A DNA stretch of 64,000 nt from Exiguobacterium sp. RIT594 (lineage in GTDB: Bacteria > Bacillota > Bacilli > Exiguobacteriales > Exiguobacteriaceae). The position numbers and the translations under genes are program-made. Positions 16,976-24,761 of the stretch are shown in pieces. Positions within the stretch are counted from its first letter, which is position 1, and each line of letters starts with the position of its first letter. Under the pieces are notes generated by a model. The model worked only from the letters and a program-made list of their open reading frames with translations. It searched no databases and was not told the DNA's origin. Location: assembly GCF_003339585.1 (NCBI RefSeq), contig NZ_QPKF01000001.1, positions 1,674,001-1,738,000 of the forward strand. The letters are read 5' to 3'.

Positions 16976-17545
16976 GTGAAAATCGGAATTGATATTGATG
17001 GAACAATCACTCATCCTTCTTCGTGCTTTAACTATATGAATAAATACCTCGGGACATCGATTGATTTTGAGATGGCCTCTGAATACGAACTTCATACCTA
17101 TACGGATATGGAGCAAATCGAGTTTTGGGAATTCATGGTCAAATCAGGTCATGAACTTGGCATCTATCGTGAATCGATCCCTCAAGAACTCGTCAAACAA
17201 CATCTATGGGCGTTACGTAAACAGTATGATCTTCACTATGTGACGGCACGGTCGGAAATCGTCCGCCCCGTGACGGAAGAATGGATCAAACAGCACGAGT
17301 TGCCACTTGATTCGTTAATCATGACCGGCTCACATGATAAAGTACAAGTCGTCCGTGATTTGTCACTCGACCTCTTCATGGAGGACCGGCTTGAAAATGC
17401 GATTCAAATTGCGGAAGATACGTCGATTCCCGTTATTTTGTTTGATGCTCCTTACAACCGTCGACCTGTCCCTGACAACATCGTCCGTGTCTCATCTTGG
17501 AATGAGGCCGTTCAACAAATTCATAAGTTTGCTCCCATTCGTTAA
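16976..17545 (+). CDS. yqfW: HAD-family 5'-nucleotidase-like protein (YqfW type)
   Basis: This 189-residue HAD-superfamily protein has the N-terminal motif IGIDIDGTIT (nucleophile and acid Asp), a middle motif YVTARSE and the later LFMEDRLENA acid motif. It resembles the NT5C / YqfW group of putative nucleotidases, which dephosphorylate deoxynucleotides; the substrate here is not known. It starts with GTG (MKIGIDIDG). In B. subtilis yqfW is also close to ispG. It converges on the GGDEF/EAL gene, with a shared terminator hairpin. Confidence 0.85.
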   Translation: MKIGIDIDGTITHPSSCFNYMNKYLGTSIDFEMASEYELHTYTDMEQIEFWEFMVKSGHELGIYRESIPQELVKQHLWALRKQYDLHYVTARSEIVRPVTEEWIKQHELPLDSLIMTGSHDKVQVVRDLSLDLFMEDRLENAIQIAEDTSIPVILFDAPYNRRPVPDNIVRVSSWNEAVQQIHKFAPIR

Positions 17546-17553
17546 ACAACAAA

Positions 17554-17587
17554 AAACGGAAACGACGTCACTCTGTCGTTTCCGTTT
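17554..17587. terminator. Bidirectional terminator between convergent genes
   Basis: AAACGGAAACGAC pairs with GTCGTTTCCGTTT over a short loop. A T-rich tract follows on the plus side and TTTTTTG on the minus side. The stop codon of the minus-strand EAL gene lies inside the hairpin. Confidence 0.85.
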
Positions 17588-19412
17588 GTTTTGTTTCCAG
17601 CAAACAAATGATTTCTTCCAGCAGAACAGGTTTTGCAAAAAAATAACCTTGGAATAAATGAATACCGATGTCTTTTGCAATTTGAACCTCTTCTCCTGTC
17701 TCAACTCCTTCGACGATACATTCCACATGCATCGACTGACTCAGTTGAAAAATTGATTCCAAGATGAACTGTCGCTTTTCAGACTCTTCGACTTGTTCAA
17801 TGAATTGTTTTGGTACCTTAAGCTGACGAAGCGGTAATAAACGTTCGAGAACATGATAAGAGGCATGTCCCGTACCAAAATCATCCAGCGAGACCGGGAA
17901 ATCCAATGTTTTAATCCGACGCAAAGCCCGAAGAATCGGTTGACTTTCAAAATCCAAAGACTGACTTTCTGTAATTTCAATCTTAATTTGTTTTGGTTTT
18001 AAGCTGTACTGTAACAACATCCGTTCAATAAACGGCATAAAGGAATCATGTGTCAATTGCCGGGGAGATACGTTGACGGACAGACTAAAATCGTCCGGAA
18101 CCAGACCAATCAGTCGTTTTCTCGTTTTACATCCCTCTTCAAAAATCCACTCGCCTAGCCGGATGATTAAATCACTTTTTTCTGCAATCGGAATGAAGAC
18201 GGTCGGACGTCCCGCTCCTGGGATCGTCGTATTCCAGCGAATCAAAGCCTCTAATCCAATGAAGCGGTCCTGATTGGAGTCATACTGTAATTGATAAACG
18301 AGATAAAAATCGCGATTCACATCGGCTCGTGATAAGGCTTTTGCTGCTGCTACGCGAAGTGACTGTTCATGCCGCCATTCTTGATTCAAGCACATCACTT
18401 TTTCTGAATCCCGGATACTCTCCGAGAAGGCGGACGTGATTTGTTGAATCCGCTTCGTCATACCAGTTTGATCCACTTCTCCATCATCGATGACAATATA
18501 CAGGTTCACATAAATCTGATGGTGTTCGACTTGATATGGAGTGGACATCTGCTGACTGAGACGTGTCATTTCTTCCCGGCACGATACTCCAGGCGGCTTC
18601 TTCATGACGACCACCAGTGTTCCTCCCTCGACTCGAACCATTGTCAAATAAGGCGGTAACAATGTCTTTAATCGTTCGATACAATCAAATAAGACCTGTT
18701 GCTGAATTTCCTCTCCAAAATACCGCGCGAGTTCATGATAGTTTTCCAAATGAACACCGACTAAGATAAGATCTGTTTGATTCGTGTTCATAAATCGTTC
18801 TTCGAGTCCCCGGACATTCAGTAATTGTGTCTGTAAATCATGACGAGCGGACTCATGTAATTGATCGGCCAGTTGCTGAAGACGACTGAGATTACGAAGG
18901 TGCAGATGATTGATAATTAAGGCGATACAGATTGCAATCCCAATCATCCCTAGTCGGGCATAATGATCTGTCGGATCGATTTCAACAAGTATCGTATTCG
19001 AGCGAACCATGATAAATACGTTAGTCGCGACGATGATGACAATGGCGTACCAAATCATAATCCGGTCATAGGCAATTAAGGCAATCATTAAAAATAAAAA
19101 ACAATTAGCCCAAACAGTGACTGCCACATAGGGCAACATGCTGATGGATGCAATCGGGATGCTCAGTAACATGATGGACAAAAAATGTGATTTATAGTGA
19201 GTGGACAACTGACTCCGGCTGATTAAAAATGTCGCTATCCCGATACAAAATAAAACGGCCACTGTCGCCGATTGATTTAAGTACGCGTTTTGAATCGTTT
19301 GATCTGTCGTCCCTAAAAAAATCAGGGCCCCGACACTCATTAAGAACAACGCAAAATTCCCAATCCACCGTTGCTGATTGCGGACAATTTCATCTACTGT
19401 TTTAACAGGCAT
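17568..19412 (-). CDS. Membrane protein with degenerate GGDEF and EAL domain
   Basis: This 614-residue protein has six or seven membrane segments (about 18-170), then a GGDEF-like domain (190-340) and an EAL domain (355-605). The GGDEF site reads VEGGTL (261-266), so diguanylate cyclase activity is unlikely. The EAL domain keeps Glu388 in LEALIRW, Asn447, Glu479, Asp510-Asp511 in SLDDFGTG, Lys532 and EGVET. The usual LKID is LKVP, so the Asp two residues after the Lys is Pro534. It is probably a c-di-GMP phosphodiesterase, but a receptor role is possible. It is a single gene. Confidence 0.88.
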   Translation of the reverse strand: MPVKTVDEIVRNQQRWIGNFALFLMSVGALIFLGTTDQTIQNAYLNQSATVAVLFCIGIATFLISRSQLSTHYKSHFLSIMLLSIPIASISMLPYVAVTVWANCFLFLMIALIAYDRIMIWYAIVIIVATNVFIMVRSNTILVEIDPTDHYARLGMIGIAICIALIINHLHLRNLSRLQQLADQLHESARHDLQTQLLNVRGLEERFMNTNQTDLILVGVHLENYHELARYFGEEIQQQVLFDCIERLKTLLPPYLTMVRVEGGTLVVVMKKPPGVSCREEMTRLSQQMSTPYQVEHHQIYVNLYIVIDDGEVDQTGMTKRIQQITSAFSESIRDSEKVMCLNQEWRHEQSLRVAAAKALSRADVNRDFYLVYQLQYDSNQDRFIGLEALIRWNTTIPGAGRPTVFIPIAEKSDLIIRLGEWIFEEGCKTRKRLIGLVPDDFSLSVNVSPRQLTHDSFMPFIERMLLQYSLKPKQIKIEITESQSLDFESQPILRALRRIKTLDFPVSLDDFGTGHASYHVLERLLPLRQLKVPKQFIEQVEESEKRQFILESIFQLSQSMHVECIVEGVETGEEVQIAKDIGIHLFQGYFFAKPVLLEEIICLLETKQTETTE

Positions 19413-19504
19413 CTGTTTCCTCCTTTCTTAAAAATTCAGGCTGTCATAGCCATTCGGCGTCACTTCATCATACTCCTGCCCTTCCATTACTAGCAATTAT
19501 TTCC

Positions 19505-19550
19505 TTTAAAAATAGGTATGTTTCTTCTGTGCTGAAGAAACATACCTATA
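19505..19550 (-). terminator. Terminator after the NAD(P)HX repair gene
   Basis: Minus-strand ATAGGTATGTTTCTTC pairs perfectly with GAAGAAACATACCTAT around a seven-base loop and runs into TTTTTAAA. Confidence 0.88.
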
Positions 19551-19560
19551 CTTGACGCTT

Positions 19561-21003
19561 TTACTGATGCTTTACTCGTCCGAGCTGATCAATCACATCA
19601 GTCGCGACAATACTACTGGGATGAAGCTGTTGTTCCACCTGTTTAGACGCTTGCGCATACCAAGAAGCACCAAGTGCAATCAATTGTTCGACCGAAATAT
19701 GTTTAAAATAATCTTTTTGACCAATCAGACTTGTGAGGATACCAAACAATGTATCACCACTGCCTCCTTTCGCTAACCCACTCGATGCCCCGTTAATCAC
19801 ATAACCGCCACCCTCCGGCGTCGCGACAAGAATCACGTGGGCTTTCAAGACAACAATTACTTGATGTAAGACAGCATATTCGCTTGCTTGTCCAAATAAA
19901 TCATCCTGAACCTCTTGGACAGTTTGATTTGTCATCCGTGCGAATTCACCGATGTGTGGTGTAACAACGATCGCTTCTTTCCGTTCCGGATAGCTGTCGC
20001 GAATCAAGGCACCTGCATCGAGGATTACCGGAACGTCTTGTGCGAGCAGGAACTCCACCCAGTCAGCAGTCGAATCCGAGGTAAGTCCTGGTCCGATTCC
20101 AACGACATCGACCTGCTTCATCATTTCTTGGATTGCTGTCATCGTCTGTTCGAGAACCATCGCTTCCGGCGCGTTAACGATGAGTCCGCTCTGAGCTACT
20201 GGTACCGTCGCAACTTGTAACTTCCCCACTCCTGACCGAAGTGCTGCACGGGCAGCCAGTTGAATCGATCCCGGCATCGTCTCGCTTCCGCCAATCAGTA
20301 ATGCCGTTCCATAGGTTCCTTTGTGCCCGTAAGGATCGCGGGTCAACAACGGAGCAATCGATTCGGTCATTAATTGCCATCCGCCAAAGGCCGGCAACCC
20401 CAAATCAATCTGTTCCAGTTTTCCAAAAAACGGTGCTGTTTTCAACAAAAAGGCGGAACGTTTAAAGGCATGAAGTAAAAACGTCACGTCTGCTTTTAGT
20501 GCTTGTCCGGAAAAATCGGTCGTTTGGTCGGACGGCACGCCGCTTGGTATGTCGATTGCATACAATTTCGCCCCTTGCTGTTGTTGTTCACTGACCCACT
20601 CAAATAAATCACGTATTGTTTCCGTCAGCCGGGTTTCATCAAACCCGGTTCCAAAGACACCATCTACAATCAAGTCATATTGTCCGCAGACTGCTTCTGC
20701 CACGAGTCCGAAGTTTTCCGCATAATGCTGATGAAGTAGAGCCGTCGTGGTCTTCGCCTTACCGAATGGCGCATGTATCGTAATATCGTATCCATCACGA
20801 ACGAGTTCACGGCCAATCACATAACCGTCTCCGCCATTGTTCCCCGTCCCACAAATGATTAGAATCCGTTCTTTATTCGTATGCATGCTCTTGATTCGCT
20901 TCGCGATTTCACTACCTGCTCGTTCCATCAAAACTTCCAGCGGCAGACCCGATGTCTTGGCCCATTCATCAATTTGACGTGCTTCCTGTGCATCATAAAT
21001 CAT
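19561..21003 (-). CDS. nnr: Bifunctional NAD(P)H-hydrate epimerase / ADP-dependent dehydratase
   Basis: This 480-residue enzyme repairs hydrated NADH and NADPH in the cytosol. Residues 1-215 are the YjeF_N epimerase (ICGTGNNGGDGYVIGREL, VDGVFGTG). Residues 220-480 are the ribokinase-like dehydratase (VGIGPGL, TPHIGEF, GGSGDTLFGI). The ATG at 21003 is chosen because AGAGGTG precedes it; the frame opens three codons earlier at a GTG with no site. The TnpB element ends only about 35 bases upstream of this start, so the native promoter may have been displaced. Confidence 0.95.
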   Translation of the reverse strand: MIYDAQEARQIDEWAKTSGLPLEVLMERAGSEIAKRIKSMHTNKERILIICGTGNNGGDGYVIGRELVRDGYDITIHAPFGKAKTTTALLHQHYAENFGLVAEAVCGQYDLIVDGVFGTGFDETRLTETIRDLFEWVSEQQQQGAKLYAIDIPSGVPSDQTTDFSGQALKADVTFLLHAFKRSAFLLKTAPFFGKLEQIDLGLPAFGGWQLMTESIAPLLTRDPYGHKGTYGTALLIGGSETMPGSIQLAARAALRSGVGKLQVATVPVAQSGLIVNAPEAMVLEQTMTAIQEMMKQVDVVGIGPGLTSDSTADWVEFLLAQDVPVILDAGALIRDSYPERKEAIVVTPHIGEFARMTNQTVQEVQDDLFGQASEYAVLHQVIVVLKAHVILVATPEGGGYVINGASSGLAKGGSGDTLFGILTSLIGQKDYFKHISVEQLIALGASWYAQASKQVEQQLHPSSIVATDVIDQLGRVKHQ

Positions 21004-21057
21004 TTTTATCACCTCTGTTCGTCCTATTCCCGTTTTATCAAAAATTAGGCGAGAATA

Positions 21058-21088
21058 CTCCCACTTCTAAACGAAGTGAAAGTGGGAG
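21058..21088 (+). repeat. Left-end subterminal hairpin of the TnpB element
   Basis: CTCCCACTT (21058-21066) pairs with AAGTGGGAG (21080-21088). Inside it CACTTC...GAAGTG gives an alternative shorter hairpin. Such imperfect subterminal palindromes are the sites recognised by TnpA HUH transposases. Confidence 0.75.
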
Positions 21089-21099
21089 ATGAATCGCCA

Positions 21100-21134
21100 A
21101 CCTCCCTTTCGGGTATATTTCCTTTAAAGGAGGT
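21100..21134 (+). promoter_or_regulatory. Hairpin that can occlude the tnpB ribosome binding site
   Basis: ACCTCCCTTT (21100-21109) can pair with AAAGGAGGT (21126-21134) over nine pairs with one bulged C. The second strand is the strong Shine-Dalgarno sequence five bases before the tnpB ATG. This would hold TnpB translation low, as is known for the IS200 transposase mRNA. Confidence 0.6.
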
Positions 21135-21139
21135 GAAAC

Positions 21140-22315
21140 ATGGTGTTGAAGCACAAAGCCTACAAATTCAGAATCCACCCCACAAAAGAGCAGGAAATAC
21201 TGATTGCGAAGACAATCGGGTGTTCGCGCTTCGTCTTCAACCACTTCCTGGCGAAGTGGGAGGAATTGTACAAGACCACTGGGAAAGGACTGTCCTACGG
21301 TTCTTGTTCCAAAGGGCTTCCTTTGTTAAAGCAGGAGTTCGACTGGTTGAAGGAAGTCGATAGCACATCTGTTCAGATCAGCGTCAAACATCTTGCCGAT
21401 GCGTTTGACCGCTTCTTCAACAAGCAGAACAAACGTCCTCGATTCAAGTCGAAGCGTAATCCCGTCCAGTCGTACAAGACCAACATCCAAGGTAAAAACC
21501 AGCTTCCTGAAGTGTCAATCGTCGGAAACAAGCTCAAACTTCCGAAGCTGAAATGGGTTCGTTTCGCCCATTCGAAACAGATCACAGGCCGTATCTTGAA
21601 CGCCACGATCCGACGTAACGCTTCAGGGAAATACTTCGTCTCCCTGCTCGTCGAGCAGGAAATCCACGAACTGCCGAAGACCGGTTCATCCGTCGGCGTC
21701 GATGTCGGACTCAAGAACTTCGCCATCCTGTCGGATGGCACGATCTATAAGAACGACCGTTACTTCCGTTCGCTTGAGAAGAAACTGGTGCGCGAACAGC
21801 GTAAGCTCTCCCGCCGTCAACGCATTGCTCTGAATAAGAAAGTAAAACTTTCCGAGTCGAGGAACTACCAAAAGCAGAAGCGGAAGGTTGCGCGTATCCA
21901 CGAAAAGATCGCCAACAAGCGCACTGACTTCCTGCACAAGGTATCGACCGAGATCGTCCAAAACCACGACATCATCGGGATCGAGACTTTGCAGGTGAAG
22001 AACATGCAGAAGAATCGTAAGTGGAGCAAGTCCATCTCTGACGTCAGCTGGTCGGAATTCTTCCGCATGTTGGAATACAAGGCGGACTGGTACGGGAAGA
22101 TTGTCGTGAAGGTCAGCAAGACCTTTGCTTCGAGCCAACTGTGCTCGAGTTGCGGTCATCAACACAAGGACGTGAAACATCTCGGCTTGCGAGAATGGAC
22201 ATGCCCGAAATGCGGGATCCACCACGACCGGGATGTGAACGCAGGACTGAATCTCAAACGAGAAGCGGAACGTATCTTCGCTTCTTCAACCGTCGGGACG
22301 ACGGGGTTAGCCTGA
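21140..22315 (+). CDS. tnpB: RNA-guided endonuclease TnpB
   Basis: This 391-residue protein has the N-terminal HTH typical of the OrfB family, then a RuvC-like nuclease with Asp188 in [10 protein letters not shown], Glu282 in IGIETL and Asp365 in HHDRDVNAG. The zinc finger CSSC (335-338) and CPKC (355-358) lies between the last two. All catalytic residues are intact and the length is normal, so it is probably active. TnpB cuts DNA matching the guide of the omega RNA transcribed from the element's right end. ATG at 21140 follows AAAGGAGGTG. The gene is richer in C and G at third positions than its neighbours, fitting horizontal acquisition. Confidence 0.96.
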   Translation: MVLKHKAYKFRIHPTKEQEILIAKTIGCSRFVFNHFLAKWEELYKTTGKGLSYGSCSKGLPLLKQEFDWLKEVDSTSVQISVKHLADAFDRFFNKQNKRPRFKSKRNPVQSYKTNIQGKNQLPEVSIVGNKLKLPKLKWVRFAHSKQITGRILNATIRRNASGKYFVSLLVEQEIHELPKTGSSVGVDVGLKNFAILSDGTIYKNDRYFRSLEKKLVREQRKLSRRQRIALNKKVKLSESRNYQKQKRKVARIHEKIANKRTDFLHKVSTEIVQNHDIIGIETLQVKNMQKNRKWSKSISDVSWSEFFRMLEYKADWYGKIVVKVSKTFASSQLCSSCGHQHKDVKHLGLREWTCPKCGIHHDRDVNAGLNLKREAERIFASSTVGTTGLA

Positions 22316-22410
22316 TCATTTTTCGACCGATAGGTCGGATAACTCAGGAATCCTCCACCTCTTAGCGTAGCGTAGGTGGAGGTAGTTCAATTCATTTCAA
22401 GCCAGGACGA
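22240..22410 (+). ncRNA. Predicted omega RNA (right-end guide RNA) of TnpB
   Basis: The scaffold would cover the end of tnpB and the right end, with hairpins CGTCGGGACGACG, CCGATAGGTCGG and CCTCCACC...GGTGGAGG (about 22352-22382), ending at TTCAA (22390). The guide would then be the flank beginning TTCATTTCAAGCCAGGACGA (22391-22410). These positions follow the known organisation of TnpB elements; the 5' end is not determined by sequence. Confidence 0.6.
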
Positions 22411-22427
22411 ACCGAGAAGCGTCAATC

Positions 22428-22466
22428 AAAAAAAGAGGAACGGATATCGATCTCCGTTCCCCCTCT
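22428..22466 (-). terminator. Terminator after zur
   Basis: Minus-strand GAGGGGGAACGGA pairs with TCCGTTCCTC over GATCGATA and runs into seven T. It ends the znuC-znuB-zur transcript before the TnpB element. Confidence 0.85.
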
Positions 22467-22511
22467 CTTGCGTTGAATAATGCTTTCACTTGGAATACAC
22501 CGGGTAACTCC

Positions 22512-22934
22512 TTATTTCTGACAGGCGGCACAACGGCCATAGATCTCAAATTTATGATCTTCGACCTCAAATCCTGAATCTTTAATCGGTGACACCCATT
22601 CCATCGGACAAACATCCAGTGTTTCCGTCTTTCCACACGTCCGGCAAATCAAATGATGATGGTGATGACCAGACTGACAGGCAGCGCGGAATTTCATTTC
22701 CCCGTCCAGTTCAGTTGTCTCTAAAATATCGATTTCCGCAAAATCATTTAAATTCCGGTAAATCGTATCATAACTGAGCGAAGGATGTGATGGGCGCAAC
22801 TCTTCCGCGACTTCCCGCGCACTGACATACCGATTGGCTTCAAACAGATACGCCAATAAATCAAGACGCTTCGGTGTCATTTTGAATCCGGATGCTTTCA
22901 TCCGTTCACGCGCTTGTTCGATGTTTTTTTTCAT
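22512..22934 (-). CDS. zur: Fur-family zinc uptake regulator
   Basis: This 140-residue Fur-family repressor has a winged-helix N-terminus (RLDLLAYLFEANRYVSAREV, YDTIYRNLNDF) and a dimerisation domain with HHHHHLIC and the structural zinc cysteines CRTCGK and CAAC. Its position behind znuC-znuB and the Zur-box match upstream of that operon support Zur rather than Fur or PerR. The frame opens 30 bases earlier, but GGAGGG fits the ATG at 22934. Its start lies inside the end of znuB (29-base overlap), so translation is coupled. Confidence 0.92.
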   Translation of the reverse strand: MKKNIEQARERMKASGFKMTPKRLDLLAYLFEANRYVSAREVAEELRPSHPSLSYDTIYRNLNDFAEIDILETTELDGEMKFRAACQSGHHHHHLICRTCGKTETLDVCPMEWVSPIKDSGFEVEDHKFEIYGRCAACQK

Positions 22935-23775
22935 GCATTTTCCCTCCGATCCAAAACCGTTCAATCAGCATCACGAGAATAAGTTCTGCGACCGCCAGCA
23001 TGACAATCATGCCGCCTGGCGCTAAATCAAATTGATACGCCAGAATCAAACCGCTAATCGTCGCCACTTCGCCAAATACGATGGCATAAAAAATTGTCGC
23101 CTTGAAACTTTTGGCAAGTCGAAGCGCCGCTGCGACAGGCAAGGTGATCAAACTGGACACCAGTAAAATCCCGACGACACGCATACTAATCGCAATCACC
23201 AGGGCAACAACGATCATGAACAAAATGTGCACCAGCCGAAGACGAATTCCGGACACCCGTGCCTGTTCCTCGTCAAACGATAAAAATAACAACTCTTTAT
23301 AAAACGCAATCACAAATAAAATGACGACACCTGTAACAATCAAAATCGTATAAACATCCGTCAAAGTCACAGCCGAGACCGTCCCGAATAAAAAGGACAC
23401 CAGATCCATTGAAAAGCCGTTCGCCAGACTGATGAAAATAGCACCGAGCCCCATTCCGGTCGCCATGATGATCGGGATGGCAAGCTCTTGAAAGTGTTTG
23501 TACTTCGCGCGCAGCCAATCGATCGTCAACGCCGCCATGACCGATGTCACGATTCCGAGATAGAGCGGATTTAAATCGGCCAGACTCGCAACCATGCCGG
23601 ATATCAACAGGCTGAGGGCAATTCCGGCCAGTGTGACGTGTGATAACGCATCCGCAATCAAACTCATTCGCCGGACGACGACGAATGAGCCGATCAACGG
23701 AGCCGTAAAACCGATCAATACCGCCGCGACAAGCGCATATTGTAAGAACTTTAATGTCATGAACGCTTCAATCAC
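22906..23775 (-). CDS. znuB: Zinc ABC transporter permease
   Basis: This 289-residue membrane protein of the ZnuB/AdcB family has about eight hydrophobic segments. Typical features are PLIGSFVVVRRMSLIADALSH near the N-terminus and ALLRLAKS-type loops. With ZnuC and an external binding protein it imports zinc. No substrate-binding lipoprotein gene is present next to it, so that part must lie elsewhere. It starts with GTG at 23775 overlapping the znuC stop (GTGA) behind GGGGAGG. Manganese is an alternative substrate for the family, but the Zur context argues for zinc. Confidence 0.92.
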   Translation of the reverse strand: MIEAFMTLKFLQYALVAAVLIGFTAPLIGSFVVVRRMSLIADALSHVTLAGIALSLLISGMVASLADLNPLYLGIVTSVMAALTIDWLRAKYKHFQELAIPIIMATGMGLGAIFISLANGFSMDLVSFLFGTVSAVTLTDVYTILIVTGVVILFVIAFYKELLFLSFDEEQARVSGIRLRLVHILFMIVVALVIAISMRVVGILLVSSLITLPVAAALRLAKSFKATIFYAIVFGEVATISGLILAYQFDLAPGGMIVMLAVAELILVMLIERFWIGGKMHEKKHRTSA

Positions 23776-24539
23776 TGGACGACCTCCCCTTGGTGGACAA
23801 GAACACGTCCCGGAACAGGATACAAGGACCGAATCGTCTGCTCGTCCAGTTCCCAGTACTCTTTAATACCGCAATTACACCCGAGTCGTCCGTCAACGAG
23901 ATGAATCACATCCGTCACAAGCTTGCTGACGAAGTGGATATCATGTGTCACAAGGACGAAAGTCCGTTTTTTATCACGTCGCAGTTCTTCCAAGATTTCA
24001 TAAAATTCTTTGACGTACCGCTGATCGACTCCGACCGTTGGTTCATCCAGTATCATCAAATCCGGATCATTGACGAGCGCCCGGGCGATAAAGACCCGCT
24101 GTTGCTGACCGCCTGACAAGTCACCGACTTTCGAATCGCGTCGATCCCACATGCCGACCGTTTCAAGCGCCGTTTTTACTTTTTGACGATCCTGCTTCGT
24201 CACACGCCGAAATAATCCTTTTTTCGCATACAACCCCATCTCGACGACTTCAGCGACCGTGACCGGAAAGCCTGAATTGAACGATGCTGCTTTTTGAGAT
24301 ACGTAACTGATCCGCCACCAGTCACTGAAGGCTGCTTGATCCTGTCCGAACAAACGAATCGAACCTTTAGGTTTTAATAAACCGAGCATACATTTGATTA
24401 ACGTCGATTTGCCGGATCCATTTTCTCCGACGATGGCCAGGAATTGTCCCTGTTGTACATTAAACGTCACTTCATTCAAGACACGTCGATCCGGATAATC
24501 ATATGTCAGTTGTTTAATTTCAATAATGGGTTCTGTCAT
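23772..24539 (-). CDS. znuC: Zinc ABC transporter ATP-binding protein
   Basis: This 255-residue ABC ATPase has Walker A GENGSGKST, signature [16 protein letters not shown] and Walker B LMILDEPTVGVD, then the H-loop VTHDI. The C-terminal stretch has CNCG, often seen in ZnuC/AdcC proteins. It energises ZnuB. The frame opens eight codons earlier, but AAGGAGAG fits the ATG at 24539. First gene of znuC-znuB-zur, with promoter and Zur-box match just upstream. Confidence 0.94.
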   Translation of the reverse strand: MTEPIIEIKQLTYDYPDRRVLNEVTFNVQQGQFLAIVGENGSGKSTLIKCMLGLLKPKGSIRLFGQDQAAFSDWWRISYVSQKAASFNSGFPVTVAEVVEMGLYAKKGLFRRVTKQDRQKVKTALETVGMWDRRDSKVGDLSGGQQQRVFIARALVNDPDLMILDEPTVGVDQRYVKEFYEILEELRRDKKRTFVLVTHDIHFVSKLVTDVIHLVDGRLGCNCGIKEYWELDEQTIRSLYPVPGRVLVHQGEVVQ

Positions 24540-24566
24540 GTTTATTCTCTCCTTCCGTCTCATGTT

Positions 24567-24587
24567 AAAACGGAATAGTTACGTCTT
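24567..24587 (-). promoter_or_regulatory. Zur box of the znuC-znuB-zur operon
   Basis: The minus-strand core CGTAACTATTCCG matches the Bacillus Zur core CGTAATNATTACG at 10 of 12 fixed bases, and the flanks AAGA and TTTT fit as well. It lies just downstream of the predicted transcription start, where zinc-bound Zur would block transcription. Confidence 0.65.
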
Positions 24588-24599
24588 ATCAACTGTCTT

Positions 24600-24628
24600 A
24601 TTATAGCGCCAGCCTTCATTCGTTGCAA
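24600..24628 (-). promoter_or_regulatory. Promoter of znuC
   Basis: On the minus strand TTGCAA (24623-24628) and a perfect TATAAT (24600-24605) are 17 bases apart, with the Zur-box match 12 bases downstream. Confidence 0.7.
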
Positions 24629-24761
24629 CCGATGTATCTTTTTTGTGAATAGACGCTTTTAGGGAGAGGCACAAGGTACAATAAAAAGATACAAGCTGTC
24701 GTTTTCAGAATCCCTGATTCGGGAAAAGATGGATTGAGTACTCAAAGGGGGCGGATTTGTT

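Larger units (their letters stand above)
21039..22390 (+). mobile_element. TnpB-only IS200/IS605-type element (IS1341-like)
   Basis: A single tnpB gene is flanked by a left-end hairpin and a right-end hairpin. There is no tnpA transposase, so movement would need one supplied in trans. The left boundary is placed after TTTAT (21034-21038), a typical target-adjacent motif. The right boundary is placed at TTCAA (22386-22390), just after the last hairpin. As expected for this family there is no target duplication and no terminal inverted repeat. Both boundaries are inferred, give or take a few bases. It sits between zur and nnr. Confidence 0.8.

Noticed and set aside
21686-22225. Open frame of 179 codons antisense to tnpB
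   Set aside because: It is a mirror of the GC-rich third positions of tnpB, with no start signal and no recognisable domain.
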